Assembly: GCA_027483005.1 (NCBI GenBank)
Contig: JAIXVN010000290.1
Location: 1 to 6,364 of the forward strand
Origin: Verrucomicrobiaceae bacterium
Lineage (GTDB): Bacteria; Verrucomicrobiota; Verrucomicrobiia; Verrucomicrobiales; Akkermansiaceae
Length of the DNA stretch: 6,364 bases
Direction: 5' to 3'
The notes beneath the pieces were generated by a model that was not told where the DNA came from, did not search any database, and saw nothing but the letters and a program-made list of their open reading frames with translations. Below are positions 1 through 5,902 of the stretch, piece after piece. Both the position numbers and the translations under genes were made by a program. Position 1 is the stretch's first letter. Each line of letters starts with the position of its first letter.

Positions 1-1
1 A

Positions 2-2464
2 GTCGGTCCGGAAAGCGCCGGAGCCTCTCCGGGACCCGCCTGTTACGGGCGTGGCGGACCCTTGACCGTGACCGATGTGAACCTGCTTCTGGGCCTGATG
101 CACCCCGATCGCGCGGGCATCCCGCTCGACCCCGAACCGTCCCGCCAGCGGCTCTGCGAGTTGATGGCGGCGATGGCATCGGATGGCATCCCTTTGGACT
201 CGGAGCAGGAGCTGTTAGAAGGCCTGCGGCGGATCGCGATCGAGACCATGGCCGAGGCGATCCGCACGGTGACGGTCGGCGAAGGGGCCCTGCCCGGCGA
301 CCATGTGCTGCTGGCCTTCGGCGGTGCCGGACCTCAACACGCCTGCGCTCTTGCCGATCGTCTTGGCATGAAGCAGGTCATCGTTCCCGGCGATGCAGGG
401 CTGCTGAGCGCACGTGGCCTGGACCGGGCCCGACGCCAGGAAACGGCGGCCCGCCAGGTTCTTCAACGCCTCTCAGGTTATCCGATCGAGTCGGTCTGGG
501 TGGAGCTTCAAGCTGCCGCAACGGAGCGATTCGGAATGTCGTCCCATCGTTCACGCTGGTTGGCTTCGCTTTGTCTCGAAGGGCAGGGAACCTCGATCGA
601 AGTGGAGCTGGATTCAGCGAATGAATCCGAAGCTCGGCTGAGCGATGGCCTTCATGCAGCCTATCAGAAGCTCTACGGATTTCCGCCTGCAACGGGTCGC
701 GCGATCGAACTGGTGTCGCTGCGGGTGATCGTGGAGGAGGATGGATCGGAGCCGGAAACGGAACGCTTCGCAACGACCTCTCTTGCAGGGCCGGTGATGC
801 ATCAGGATCGCTTCAGCACCTGCGTGGTGCCTGCGGGCTGGTCGCTGCGTCATGGCGACAAGGGCAGCTTCTTGTTGGAGAAAACAACGAACGATCCAAG
901 GACTTCTCGAAGCGGGGCCTCGGGCATCGAGGACGCCCTCTTTCGCAGCCGCTTCGAGGGGATCGTCGGTGACATGGGAGCCTTGTTGAAGCGCACCGCG
1001 CTTTCGACGAACATCAAGGAGCGGCTCGACTACTCGTGTGCCTTGCTCGATGCAGACGGTCGTCTGGTGGTCAGCGCCCCTCACGTGCCGGTGCATCTGG
1101 GTGCGCTGGGCGTTTGTGTGCGCGAGGTGGCCTCGAGGCTGGAACTCGCTCCCGGCGACCGGGTGGTGGTGAATCATCCTGCGGCGGGCGGCTCCCATTT
1201 GCCGGACGTCACGGTCATCGGTGCGGCCTTTGATCCGGTGGGTCGTCGGATCGGCTATGTGGCGAACCGGGCGCACCACGCGGAGATCGGCGGCATGGCT
1301 CCGGGTTCAATGCCAGCCGCAGCCCGCTGCCTGGCGGAGGAGGGCGTGGTGATTCCGCCTCTGAAGTTCGTCGAAGCTGGCGTTTCGCGGATCGGAAAGG
1401 TCGAGGACCTGCTGCGCGGCGGACCCTTTCCCTCTCGCAGGCCGGAAGAGAACCTGGCGGACCTCGAAGCCCAGGCGGCCTCGGTGAATCACGGCCTTCG
1501 TGCCGTCGAGGCGCTGGCCGCCTCAGATGGGGGAGACTTCGTGCGCGAACGGATGAACTCGATCCTCGAGCGCTCATCGCTGCTGATGCGGACACTTCTA
1601 ACAGACCATGAGGGCTTCGCCGAATCCAGCCGCACCACCGTCGATGACGGCACGCCCATCGCGGTCAGGATTTCGGTTTCGAACGGCCGGATGACCCTCG
1701 ATTTCACCGGCAGCGGCGCGGTTCATCCGCGAAATCTGAATGCGACTCCCGCGATCCTGCGCAGCGTGGTGCTCTTTGTGATCCGGCTTTGGCTCGATGC
1801 CGATGTCCCCTTGAACGAGGGACTGCTGGAGCCGGTGGAGATCATCCTGCCGACCGGTTTCCTGAATCCCGACTTCCCGGATGATCCGGCGAAATGTCCG
1901 GCGGTCGTTGGGGGCAATGTTGAGACCAGCCAGCGTGTCGCGGATGTCCTGCTCTCCGCCCTCGGGCTTTCGGCGAATGGCCCGGGCACGATGAACAACT
2001 TCCTCTTCGGCAATGCAGGGTTCGGCTACTACGAGACCATTTCCGGAGGTTCCGGGGCAGGTCCCCATCATCACGGATGCAGCGGCCGGCATGTCCACAT
2101 GACGAACACCGCGATCACTGATCCCGAGGTGCTCGAACACCGTTTTCCCGTCCGACTCCATCGCTACGAGCTCCGCCGTGGCTCCGGTGGAAAAGGTCAG
2201 CATTCCGGTGGCGATGGTGTGATCCGGGAAATCGGTTTCCTGGAGCCGCTCACCGTTTCATTTCTAACAGAACGTCGTGAAACGAGCCCGGATGGCCTGG
2301 GCGGAGGCGGGAACGGAGCCCCTGGTTCACAAACGCGGCTCCATCCGGATGGTCGCATGGAACTCCTGCCGGGGGCCATCACGTATCAGGCTGAAGCCGG
2401 CGAATCGGTCATCATCGAAACTCCCGGCGGCGGCGGTTGGGGAGCGGAGTCGTCGGCCTGTTGA
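2..2464 (+). CDS. Fused HyuA-HyuB hydantoinase / 5-oxoprolinase family protein, C-terminal 820 residues (5' end outside window)
   Basis: Family members hydrolyse 5-oxoproline or hydantoin-type rings with ATP in the cytoplasm. The reading frame is open from base 2 and its first residues, VGPESAGASPGPACYGRGGP, are a conserved HyuA block, so the gene starts upstream; the TTG at 62 is not a real start. The end of the HyuA domain is seen in visible residues about 1-245, including the ATPase-fold block AFGGAGPQHACALADRLGM at about 105-123. HyuB fills about 310-815: NIKERLDYSCALLDADGRL, GGSHLPDVTV, HHAEIGGMAPGSMP, PGTMNNFLFGNAGFGYYET, GGSGAGPHHHG and a glycine-rich end (GGGGWG). Having A and B in one chain points to 5-oxoprolinase (about 1,200-1,290 residues in full) rather than split HyuA/HyuB subunits, so about 400 residues are missing. 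The substrate is inferred from architecture only. The stop lies 6 bases from the convergent mntR stop. Three copies of the word TTCTAACAG lie inside the gene. Confidence 0.93.
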   Translation, partial: VGPESAGASPGPACYGRGGPLTVTDVNLLLGLMHPDRAGIPLDPEPSRQRLCELMAAMASDGIPLDSEQELLEGLRRIAIETMAEAIRTVTVGEGALPGDHVLLAFGGAGPQHACALADRLGMKQVIVPGDAGLLSARGLDRARRQETAARQVLQRLSGYPIESVWVELQAAATERFGMSSHRSRWLASLCLEGQGTSIEVELDSANESEARLSDGLHAAYQKLYGFPPATGRAIELVSLRVIVEEDGSEPETERFATTSLAGPVMHQDRFSTCVVPAGWSLRHGDKGSFLLEKTTNDPRTSRSGASGIEDALFRSRFEGIVGDMGALLKRTALSTNIKERLDYSCALLDADGRLVVSAPHVPVHLGALGVCVREVASRLELAPGDRVVVNHPAAGGSHLPDVTVIGAAFDPVGRRIGYVANRAHHAEIGGMAPGSMPAAARCLAEEGVVIPPLKFVEAGVSRIGKVEDLLRGGPFPSRRPEENLADLEAQAASVNHGLRAVEALAASDGGDFVRERMNSILERSSLLMRTLLTDHEGFAESSRTTVDDGTPIAVRISVSNGRMTLDFTGSGAVHPRNLNATPAILRSVVLFVIRLWLDADVPLNEGLLEPVEIILPTGFLNPDFPDDPAKCPAVVGGNVETSQRVADVLLSALGLSANGPGTMNNFLFGNAGFGYYETISGGSGAGPHHHGCSGRHVHMTNTAITDPEVLEHRFPVRLHRYELRRGSGGKGQHSGGDGVIREIGFLEPLTVSFLTERRETSPDGLGGGGNGAPGSQTRLHPDGRMELLPGAITYQAEAGESVIIETPGGGGWGAESSAC

Positions 2465-2470
2465 CCTCGT

Positions 2471-2902
2471 TCAGGACAGGCGCTGCCGCACCTTTTCCAG
2501 CAAATCGGCATCCTTCTCCAGCGAGTCGGCCAGCACCCGGATGACCTCCAGCGTGGCCCTGGAAACGTGGTGCTCCATGCCCTCGACATCGCGATAGATC
2601 GTCTCCTCATCGAGCCCGAACAGCCTGAGGAAACGGGTCAGGGTTTCGTGTCGCTCGACGATCGCCTGCGCGATCCGGTGGCCTTGCTCGGTGAGCACGG
2701 TGCCGCGGTATCTCTCGTGCTTCACCAGTCCCTCGCCATCGAGCCGTTGCAGCATGTTGGTGACGCTGGCCTGCGAGATGCCGAGGTTCTTCGAGATGTC
2801 CACCGCCCGCGCGTAGCCCTTGGCTTCGATCAGATGGAGAATCTGTTCGAGGTAATCGTCCATCGCGACGGAGCCGCTGGTACGTTGGGAACGGGCTGGC
2901 AT
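2471..2902 (-). CDS. mntR: MntR, DtxR-family manganese-responsive transcriptional regulator
   Basis: This is a cytoplasmic metal-dependent repressor expected to sense Mn(II) and control manganese uptake or efflux genes. With the start at 2902 it has 143 residues: an N-terminal winged helix (about 18-75, with KGYARAVDISKNLGISQASV and a wing near HERYRGTVLTEQG) followed by the helical metal-binding dimerisation domain. Compared from memory with B. subtilis MntR it aligns without gaps over the core. All six Mn ligands (Asp8, Glu11, His77, Glu99, Glu102, His103) are matched by Asp16, Glu19, His85, Glu107, Glu110 and His111. It lacks the SH3-like third domain of DtxR/IdeR, as MntR does. An alternative start at 2863 (MDDYLEQ, 130 residues) also keeps every ligand; neither start has a Shine-Dalgarno sequence. 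The open frame continues upstream to 3319, but that part lies opposite the antitoxin gene and is not coding. No manganese transporter is in the window, so its targets lie elsewhere. Confidence 0.92.
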   Translation of the reverse strand: MPARSQRTSGSVAMDDYLEQILHLIEAKGYARAVDISKNLGISQASVTNMLQRLDGEGLVKHERYRGTVLTEQGHRIAQAIVERHETLTRFLRLFGLDEETIYRDVEGMEHHVSRATLEVIRVLADSLEKDADLLEKVRQRLS

Positions 2903-2973
2903 TCGCGGCGAGGCTAGCGGGGGCCGCGCGTGGCGTCCATGACGGATGATGGCGGATCTTTCCCCGCGCCGGA

Positions 2974-2999
2974 TTGACTTTCCGGGAGGTGGACATAAT
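2974..2999 (+). promoter_or_regulatory. Possible promoter of the toxin-antitoxin operon
   Basis: TTGACT (2974-2979) resembles a -35 box and CATAAT (2994-2999) a -10 box. The spacing is only 14 bases, shorter than the usual 16-18, so this is a weak call. If the -10 is used, transcription would start at about 3006-3008, on or next to the ATG, giving a leaderless mRNA. The GGAGGT at 2985-2990 would then not be in the transcript; it is in any case 17 bases from the ATG, too far for a normal ribosome binding site. Confidence 0.3.
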
Positions 3000-3005
3000 T
3001 TGTCC
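2991..3005. promoter_or_regulatory. Palindromic operator in front of the toxin-antitoxin operon
   Basis: GGACA-TAATT-TGTCC is an inverted repeat with perfect 5-base arms. It ends two bases before the antitoxin ATG and covers the candidate -10 box. Phd/YefM antitoxins typically bind short palindromes at their own promoter, alone or with the toxin, so autorepression is the natural reading. Binding by the divergent MntR is possible but less likely, because the site does not resemble MntR boxes I know. Confidence 0.5.
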
Positions 3006-3007
3006 CC

Positions 3008-3262
3008 ATGAAAACGGCCACCGTCCGCGAGTTGAGAAATGAGTTCGCCAAGCTCGAAGCCTGGCTCGGGGAAGGGGAATCCGTCCGCATCGAGAAGCGC
3101 GGTCAGGCCATCGCGATGCTCACGCCGATGACGGGCGAGGGCAAACCGGTCAAGATGCCGGATTTTGAAGCCCGCAGAAAAGCCACCTGGGGAGATCGGG
3201 TTTTCACCGAGGAAGAAGTCGCAGAAATGCGGGCCTATGAGTTGGAGGGTGAGGAAGGATGA
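3008..3262 (+). CDS. Phd/YefM-type antitoxin of a type II toxin-antitoxin pair
   Basis: An 84-residue antitoxin expected to bind and neutralise the PIN toxin encoded next and to repress the operon. Residues 1-45 form the typical Phd/YefM DNA-binding and dimerisation part: a start of the MKTATVRELRNEFAKL type, then a strand-turn-strand with VRIEKRGQAIAML. The acidic C-terminal half (about 50-84, PDFEARRKATWGDRVFTEEE) is the expected toxin-binding tail. The ATG at 3008 is the only sensible start, because an in-frame TAA stands at 2996-2998. The stop overlaps the toxin start as ATGA (3259-3262), implying translational coupling. A perfect-arm palindrome lies directly upstream. Family assignment is by sequence pattern; VapB is a possible label because its partner is VapC-like, but the fold looks Phd-like rather than AbrB-like or ribbon-helix-helix. 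Confidence 0.88.
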   Translation: MKTATVRELRNEFAKLEAWLGEGESVRIEKRGQAIAMLTPMTGEGKPVKMPDFEARRKATWGDRVFTEEEVAEMRAYELEGEEG

Positions 3263-3711
3263 ACTGCTTTCCTGACACCTCCTTCCTGTGCTCGGTCTAT
3301 CGCACTCAGATCCACTCACCTAAGGCGGATTTGATGCTGGATAGGATCGGCGGAGTGCTGCCCGTATCCAGCCTTCTGGTTCTGGAGTTCCGCCAATCGG
3401 TTCGCTTGCAGACGCGGCTCTTCGAGTTGGATCGCAAGAAGGGCTTCCCGCTTGCCGAAGGAACCCGGATGCTGCGGGACCTCCAGTCGGACCTTGTGGC
3501 CGGGGTTCTGGCGATGAAGGTCGTCGATTGGGCGGACGTCCATCGCATCGCCGAACAGCTCAGTGATCGGCACACGCGAGAAGGCGGTCATCGACTGGCT
3601 GATCTGTTGCATGTCGCGACGGCGCTTCATCTCGGTGCGGAGACCTTTCTGACTTTCGATGATCAGCAGAGGAAGCTCGCGATGGCCGAGGGCATGGACG
3701 TTCCCGTGTGA
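3259..3711 (+). CDS. vapC: VapC-like PIN-domain ribonuclease toxin
   Basis: A 150-residue single-domain PIN protein, about the usual VapC size (125-150). The four acidic residues expected to hold the catalytic Mg/Mn are visible: Asp6 (FPDTSFL), Glu43 (VLEFRQ), Asp115 (RLADLLHVATALHLGA) and Asp134 (FLTFDDQQ), plus Ser8 after the first Asp. VapC toxins are cytoplasmic endoribonucleases that cut tRNA or rRNA and stop growth; the RNA target here cannot be read from sequence. The start at 3259 overlaps the antitoxin stop by four bases. GGTGAGG/GAGGAAGG just before it (3248-3258) is the only convincing Shine-Dalgarno sequence in the window. All catalytic residues are present, so the toxin is probably active. 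The gene converges on the next minus-strand gene with 6 bases between stops. Confidence 0.92.
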   Translation: MNCFPDTSFLCSVYRTQIHSPKADLMLDRIGGVLPVSSLLVLEFRQSVRLQTRLFELDRKKGFPLAEGTRMLRDLQSDLVAGVLAMKVVDWADVHRIAEQLSDRHTREGGHRLADLLHVATALHLGAETFLTFDDQQRKLAMAEGMDVPV

Positions 3712-3717
3712 GGACCG

Positions 3718-4476
3718 CTATCTGTTTCCTGCTCCATAGACGTCCGCATTCGAGGCCTGGAACTCGGCCTTGAGCCGCACTTGCAGGCTGGAAAGATCCA
3801 CCAGCTTCGAGCCGATGAATCTCCACTGGCCGTCATGGCCGTCGTGCTCGATGCCGCAGAGGAGATGGACCGCGTCGTCGTTGATCTTCAGCGTCTCATC
3901 CTTCGGTTCGAAGTAAAACGTCCGAAGGGTGCTGGTCCATGAGCCTTGCTCGACGAGTTTAGGGTCGAGATAAAACACTGTGCCGCTGGCGAGATGAGTG
4001 ATCTTGAGGTCAGGGTAGCCGCTTCTCTGGGCCTCGCCCCGGCGATTCGGTGGAACCTCGCAACGCAGGCCGGGCGAGGCATTGATCGAGGCGTGCAGGG
4101 CATCCTCAAAGAAGCGCGAGGCCTCGTTGATGCGACGCAACTGCCGCACCGGTGAGTCCTCGGCGCTGAGGGTCTTCAGGCTCTTCTCCAGGGCCGACTC
4201 GATGGCGCTCTTCACCAACCGATGCGGCTCGCTTTCATCGAGCGGAATCACCTGCTTTCCCGATGAGGCCTCGACCACGGCGGCAAACGGAAACAATCGG
4301 TGCTCCAGGTCCTCTTCCAGCAAGCGATGCACCAGCGCGGCATCGCTTTGTCGGCCCTGTGGCTCCGATGGACCTGACGCTGAGGGTGAATGCTGGCTTC
4401 TCCGACCTAACAGAAACCCCGTGCCCAGCAGCGCGGCTCCGGTGACAGCGAGGATCAGCACGTGCTTGGGACTCAT
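3718..4476 (-). CDS. Membrane-anchored protein of unknown function with a PD-(D/E)XK-like motif, third gene of the BlaI-M56 operon
   Basis: I do not recognise this 252-residue family by name. One hydrophobic segment (about 5-24, VLILAVTGAALLGTGFLLG) followed by Arg-Arg looks like an uncleaved membrane anchor; there is no lipobox cysteine. Residues 26-45 are a Ser/Pro/Gln-rich linker and 46-130 are mostly helical and charged. The conserved-looking core is about 117-215. It contains a helix with Glu124 (RFFEDALHAS), then a strand with Pro155-Asp156 (YPDLKI), then a strand with Asp171-Pro-Lys173 (VFYLDPKL), then RTFYFEP and DAVHLLCGIEHDG. This order of acidic residue, PD and DxK resembles a PD-(D/E)XK nuclease fold, but only as a motif match. 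Cys139 and Cys207 could pair if the domain is outside the cytoplasm. It lies 30 bases after the M56 protease gene on the same strand, so it is probably co-transcribed as its partner, target or effector. No Shine-Dalgarno is seen at the 4476 start. Confidence 0.75.
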   Translation of the reverse strand: MSPKHVLILAVTGAALLGTGFLLGRRSQHSPSASGPSEPQGRQSDAALVHRLLEEDLEHRLFPFAAVVEASSGKQVIPLDESEPHRLVKSAIESALEKSLKTLSAEDSPVRQLRRINEASRFFEDALHASINASPGLRCEVPPNRRGEAQRSGYPDLKITHLASGTVFYLDPKLVEQGSWTSTLRTFYFEPKDETLKINDDAVHLLCGIEHDGHDGQWRFIGSKLVDLSSLQVRLKAEFQASNADVYGAGNR

Positions 4477-4503
4477 CGGAATGGAGGGGAAATCGAAGAG
4501 GCT

Positions 4504-4519
4504 GGATCAAGGTTGATCC
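4504..4519. repeat. Short palindrome spanning the stop codon of the M56 gene
   Basis: GGATCAA-GG-TTGATCC has perfect 7-base arms and a 2-base centre. It includes the M56 stop codon (minus strand, 4507-4509) and part of the last codons. There is no T-run, and the loop is too small for a normal terminator hairpin; opening one pair leaves a 6-bp stem with a 4-base loop. It could be a protein-binding dyad or a weak RNA hairpin between the second and third operon genes, or chance. Confidence 0.3.
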
Positions 4520-5412
4520 GCTGGAAAGGGATCGGCGCTGAGGCGAAGCTCGACCTCTTCACGATCCGGTGCGGGCGAGGGCTGCGGCCTTGCTCCACCG
4601 GTGGCGAGAATGGTGGCCCCTCCAACCGCGATGAAGGCAAGCACGGCCAGAGTGACGAACCCTTTCGCGCCGCGCGGCTGCATCAGGTGCCTGACCCTCT
4701 GCTCCAGCGAGGACTTCTCCGCCATCGCCAAGGCACCTGCAGGCATGCTGGCTACGGTCGCAAACCGACACAGCAGCTCGGCATAGCGCGAGGCGGCCAC
4801 GCCATTCGAAACCACCAGCCGGTCGCAGGCCTGCTCGCACTGCAAGGCCAGACGCCGCGTCATCCAGTGGACCAGCGGATTGAACCAATGCAGCGCCACC
4901 ACCAGCGAGGCGATCCAGCGCACCAGTGGATCCCGACGCCGATGATGCGCCAGTTCATGAAGCAGCACCGTGGCCCGCGTCTCGTCATCCCAGCCCGACC
5001 ACGCCTTCGGCACATAGATCACCTTGTGGAAAACTCCGGCAGCCACCGGACCATGCAGCGATTCGAGCTGGCGCAGCTCGATGGCGTCTTCGAGGCGTTC
5101 AAGAACGACCGATCGCTGTCTCCAGCCCATCAGCCCGATCATTCCAAGCGCCAGTTTTGTCAGGGCGACTCCACTTCCCGCGATCCAGATGGACGCCAGC
5201 AAGGTCTTCCAAGGAAAGCCCGTGACCGGCTGCGAGATCTGCTCAACCTGCACCGGCAGAATTGGCAACTTCGGCAAAAGCAGCAGCAGCGGGAACAGCG
5301 CAAGCAGGCCCAGCGAAAGCGTCGTCAGCCGAGGATCGCGTGCCGGATCACGACGACCTGCCAGCCATACCACAGCGGCGGCCAGAGCAGGAAAGAGGAG
5401 CAGTGGGATCAT
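4507..5412 (-). CDS. M56-family (BlaR1/MecR1-type) membrane zinc metalloprotease lacking a sensor domain
   Basis: A 301-residue integral membrane protease, the likely activator that cleaves the BlaI-type repressor encoded just upstream. Hydrophobic segments are at about 1-18, 31-50, 70-95, 163-182 and 252-271. The zinc site is clear: His152-Glu153-x-x-His156 in LLHELAHHRRRDPLV, with third ligand Glu193 in CEQACD after the family block LHWFNPLVHWM. BlaR1 and MecR1 are about 585-600 residues and end in a penicillin-binding sensor domain. Here only about 30 residues, rich in Pro and acidic groups, follow the last membrane segment, so no beta-lactam sensor is encoded. The signal must come from membrane loops or a partner, for which the downstream anchored protein is the obvious candidate. 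The start at 5412 is 11 bases after the blaI stop, and no Shine-Dalgarno is visible. Confidence 0.93.
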   Translation of the reverse strand: MIPLLLFPALAAAVVWLAGRRDPARDPRLTTLSLGLLALFPLLLLLPKLPILPVQVEQISQPVTGFPWKTLLASIWIAGSGVALTKLALGMIGLMGWRQRSVVLERLEDAIELRQLESLHGPVAAGVFHKVIYVPKAWSGWDDETRATVLLHELAHHRRRDPLVRWIASLVVALHWFNPLVHWMTRRLALQCEQACDRLVVSNGVAASRYAELLCRFATVASMPAGALAMAEKSSLEQRVRHLMQPRGAKGFVTLAVLAFIAVGGATILATGGARPQPSPAPDREEVELRLSADPFPADQP

Positions 5413-5423
5413 GGTGCGGTGGA

Positions 5424-5807
5424 TCAGGAGTTGGAGTCGATCAGACTGCGGATGCGTTCAATCTCGGCCTTGCTGAGTTGCTGATCCTCGGGATCCAACA
5501 GCGAGGCCACCAGCTTCTCGGGCCGGCCCTCGAAGAAGGTCGTCAGCAACTGACGCAGCGCCGATTGCTTCGCCTTCTTTTCCGGAATCGAGGGGCTGTA
5601 AACATAGCGCCGTGATTCCTTGCCGTGCTTCACCAGGCCCTTGGTCTCCAGCGTCGTCAGCAGCGCTCTAACAGCCGAGTAGGTCGGCGGGTCGGGCAGC
5701 TCGTCGAGCACCTCCTGTGCGGTCGCCTTTCCCAGTCGGAAAAGGATCTCCATCACCTGTCGCTCGCGACGGGATTGTTGGGAGCTGTCCGGTTTCATGA
5801 AGGGCAT
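5424..5807 (-). CDS. BlaI/MecI/CopY-family transcriptional repressor
   Basis: A 127-residue cytoplasmic winged-helix repressor, the usual length for BlaI (about 125). Residues about 12-72 form the DNA-binding domain (RRERQVMEILFRLGKATAQE, PPTYSAVRALLTTLETKGLV, then the wing HGKESRRYVYSPS). The C-terminal part (about 83-127) is the helical dimerisation region containing the family block LLTTFFEGRPEKLVASLLD. In BlaI/MecI the protease cuts near an Asn-Phe bond in this region; here the nearby Phe91-Phe92 follows Thr, so the exact cut site cannot be assigned. It is first in an operon with the M56 protease, the classical repressor-protease pair. Alternative start at 5798 (MKPDSS, 124 residues). The frame stays open upstream to 6173, but that stretch lacks the fold and opposes the divergent lipoprotein gene. 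The upstream region holds two dyads that fit autoregulation. Confidence 0.93.
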   Translation of the reverse strand: MPFMKPDSSQQSRRERQVMEILFRLGKATAQEVLDELPDPPTYSAVRALLTTLETKGLVKHGKESRRYVYSPSIPEKKAKQSALRQLLTTFFEGRPEKLVASLLDPEDQQLSKAEIERIRSLIDSNS

Positions 5808-5840
5808 GCTGACAGGTTCCGGAACGTCCGCAATTCGAAA

Positions 5841-5856
5841 TGCTGGAAAAACTGCA
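5841..5856. promoter_or_regulatory. Candidate BlaI-type operator, blaI-proximal copy
   Basis: TGCTG-GAAAAA-CTGCA is an imperfect dyad with one arm mismatch. It matches the reverse complement of the copy at 5885-5900 in 15 of 16 bases. It lies 34 bases upstream of the blaI start, where a repressor would block the operon promoter. It does not carry the TACA/TGTA core of staphylococcal bla/mec operators, so the assignment rests on position and symmetry. Confidence 0.5.
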
Positions 5857-5884
5857 CAAAAGATTTGACGGGCGGATTCTGAAA

Positions 5885-5900
5885 TGCTGTTTTTCCAGCA
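5885..5900. promoter_or_regulatory. Candidate BlaI-type operator, lipoprotein-proximal copy
   Basis: TGCTG-TTTTTC-CAGCA has perfect 5-base arms and ends two bases before the lipoprotein ATG at 5903. With the copy at 5841-5856 it forms a larger inverted repeat, 44 bp centre to centre, about four helical turns, placing both on the same face of DNA. Two copies between divergent genes suggest shared repression. A TTGACG at 5865-5870 between them could be a -35 for the lipoprotein gene, but no good -10 follows. Confidence 0.5.
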
Positions 5901-5902
5901 CC

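Noticed and set aside
62..62. TTG at 62 as the start of the oxoprolinase gene
   Set aside because: Conserved HyuA sequence (VGPESAGASPGPACYGRGGP) continues in frame to the left edge, so the gene starts outside the window.
170..190. Short direct repeat GATGGCATC twice in the oxoprolinase gene
   Set aside because: A 9-base repeat over a few codons in coding sequence; likely chance, with no flanking structure.
614..1279. Minus-strand open frame of 221 codons inside the oxoprolinase gene
   Set aside because: It is a shadow frame in GC-rich coding DNA: His/Arg-rich product, no domain, opposite conserved HyuA/HyuB sequence.
2462..2500. Bidirectional terminator between the oxoprolinase gene and mntR
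   Set aside because: Only 6 bases separate the stops, and I see no stable hairpin with a T-tract around them.
2903..3319. N-terminal extension of the mntR frame to 3319
   Set aside because: It adds about 139 residues unlike any DtxR-family domain and runs antisense through the promoter region and the antitoxin gene.
3696..3745. GGACGT ... ACGTCC inverted repeat at the toxin/anchored-protein convergence as a terminator
   Set aside because: Arms are only 6 bases with a 38-base loop, no T-run, and both arms lie in coding sequence.
4462..5484. Long + strand open frame (340 codons)
   Set aside because: It is antisense to the M56 gene, whose HELAHH and CEQACD motifs are certain. The product is Arg/Gln-rich with no recognisable domain.
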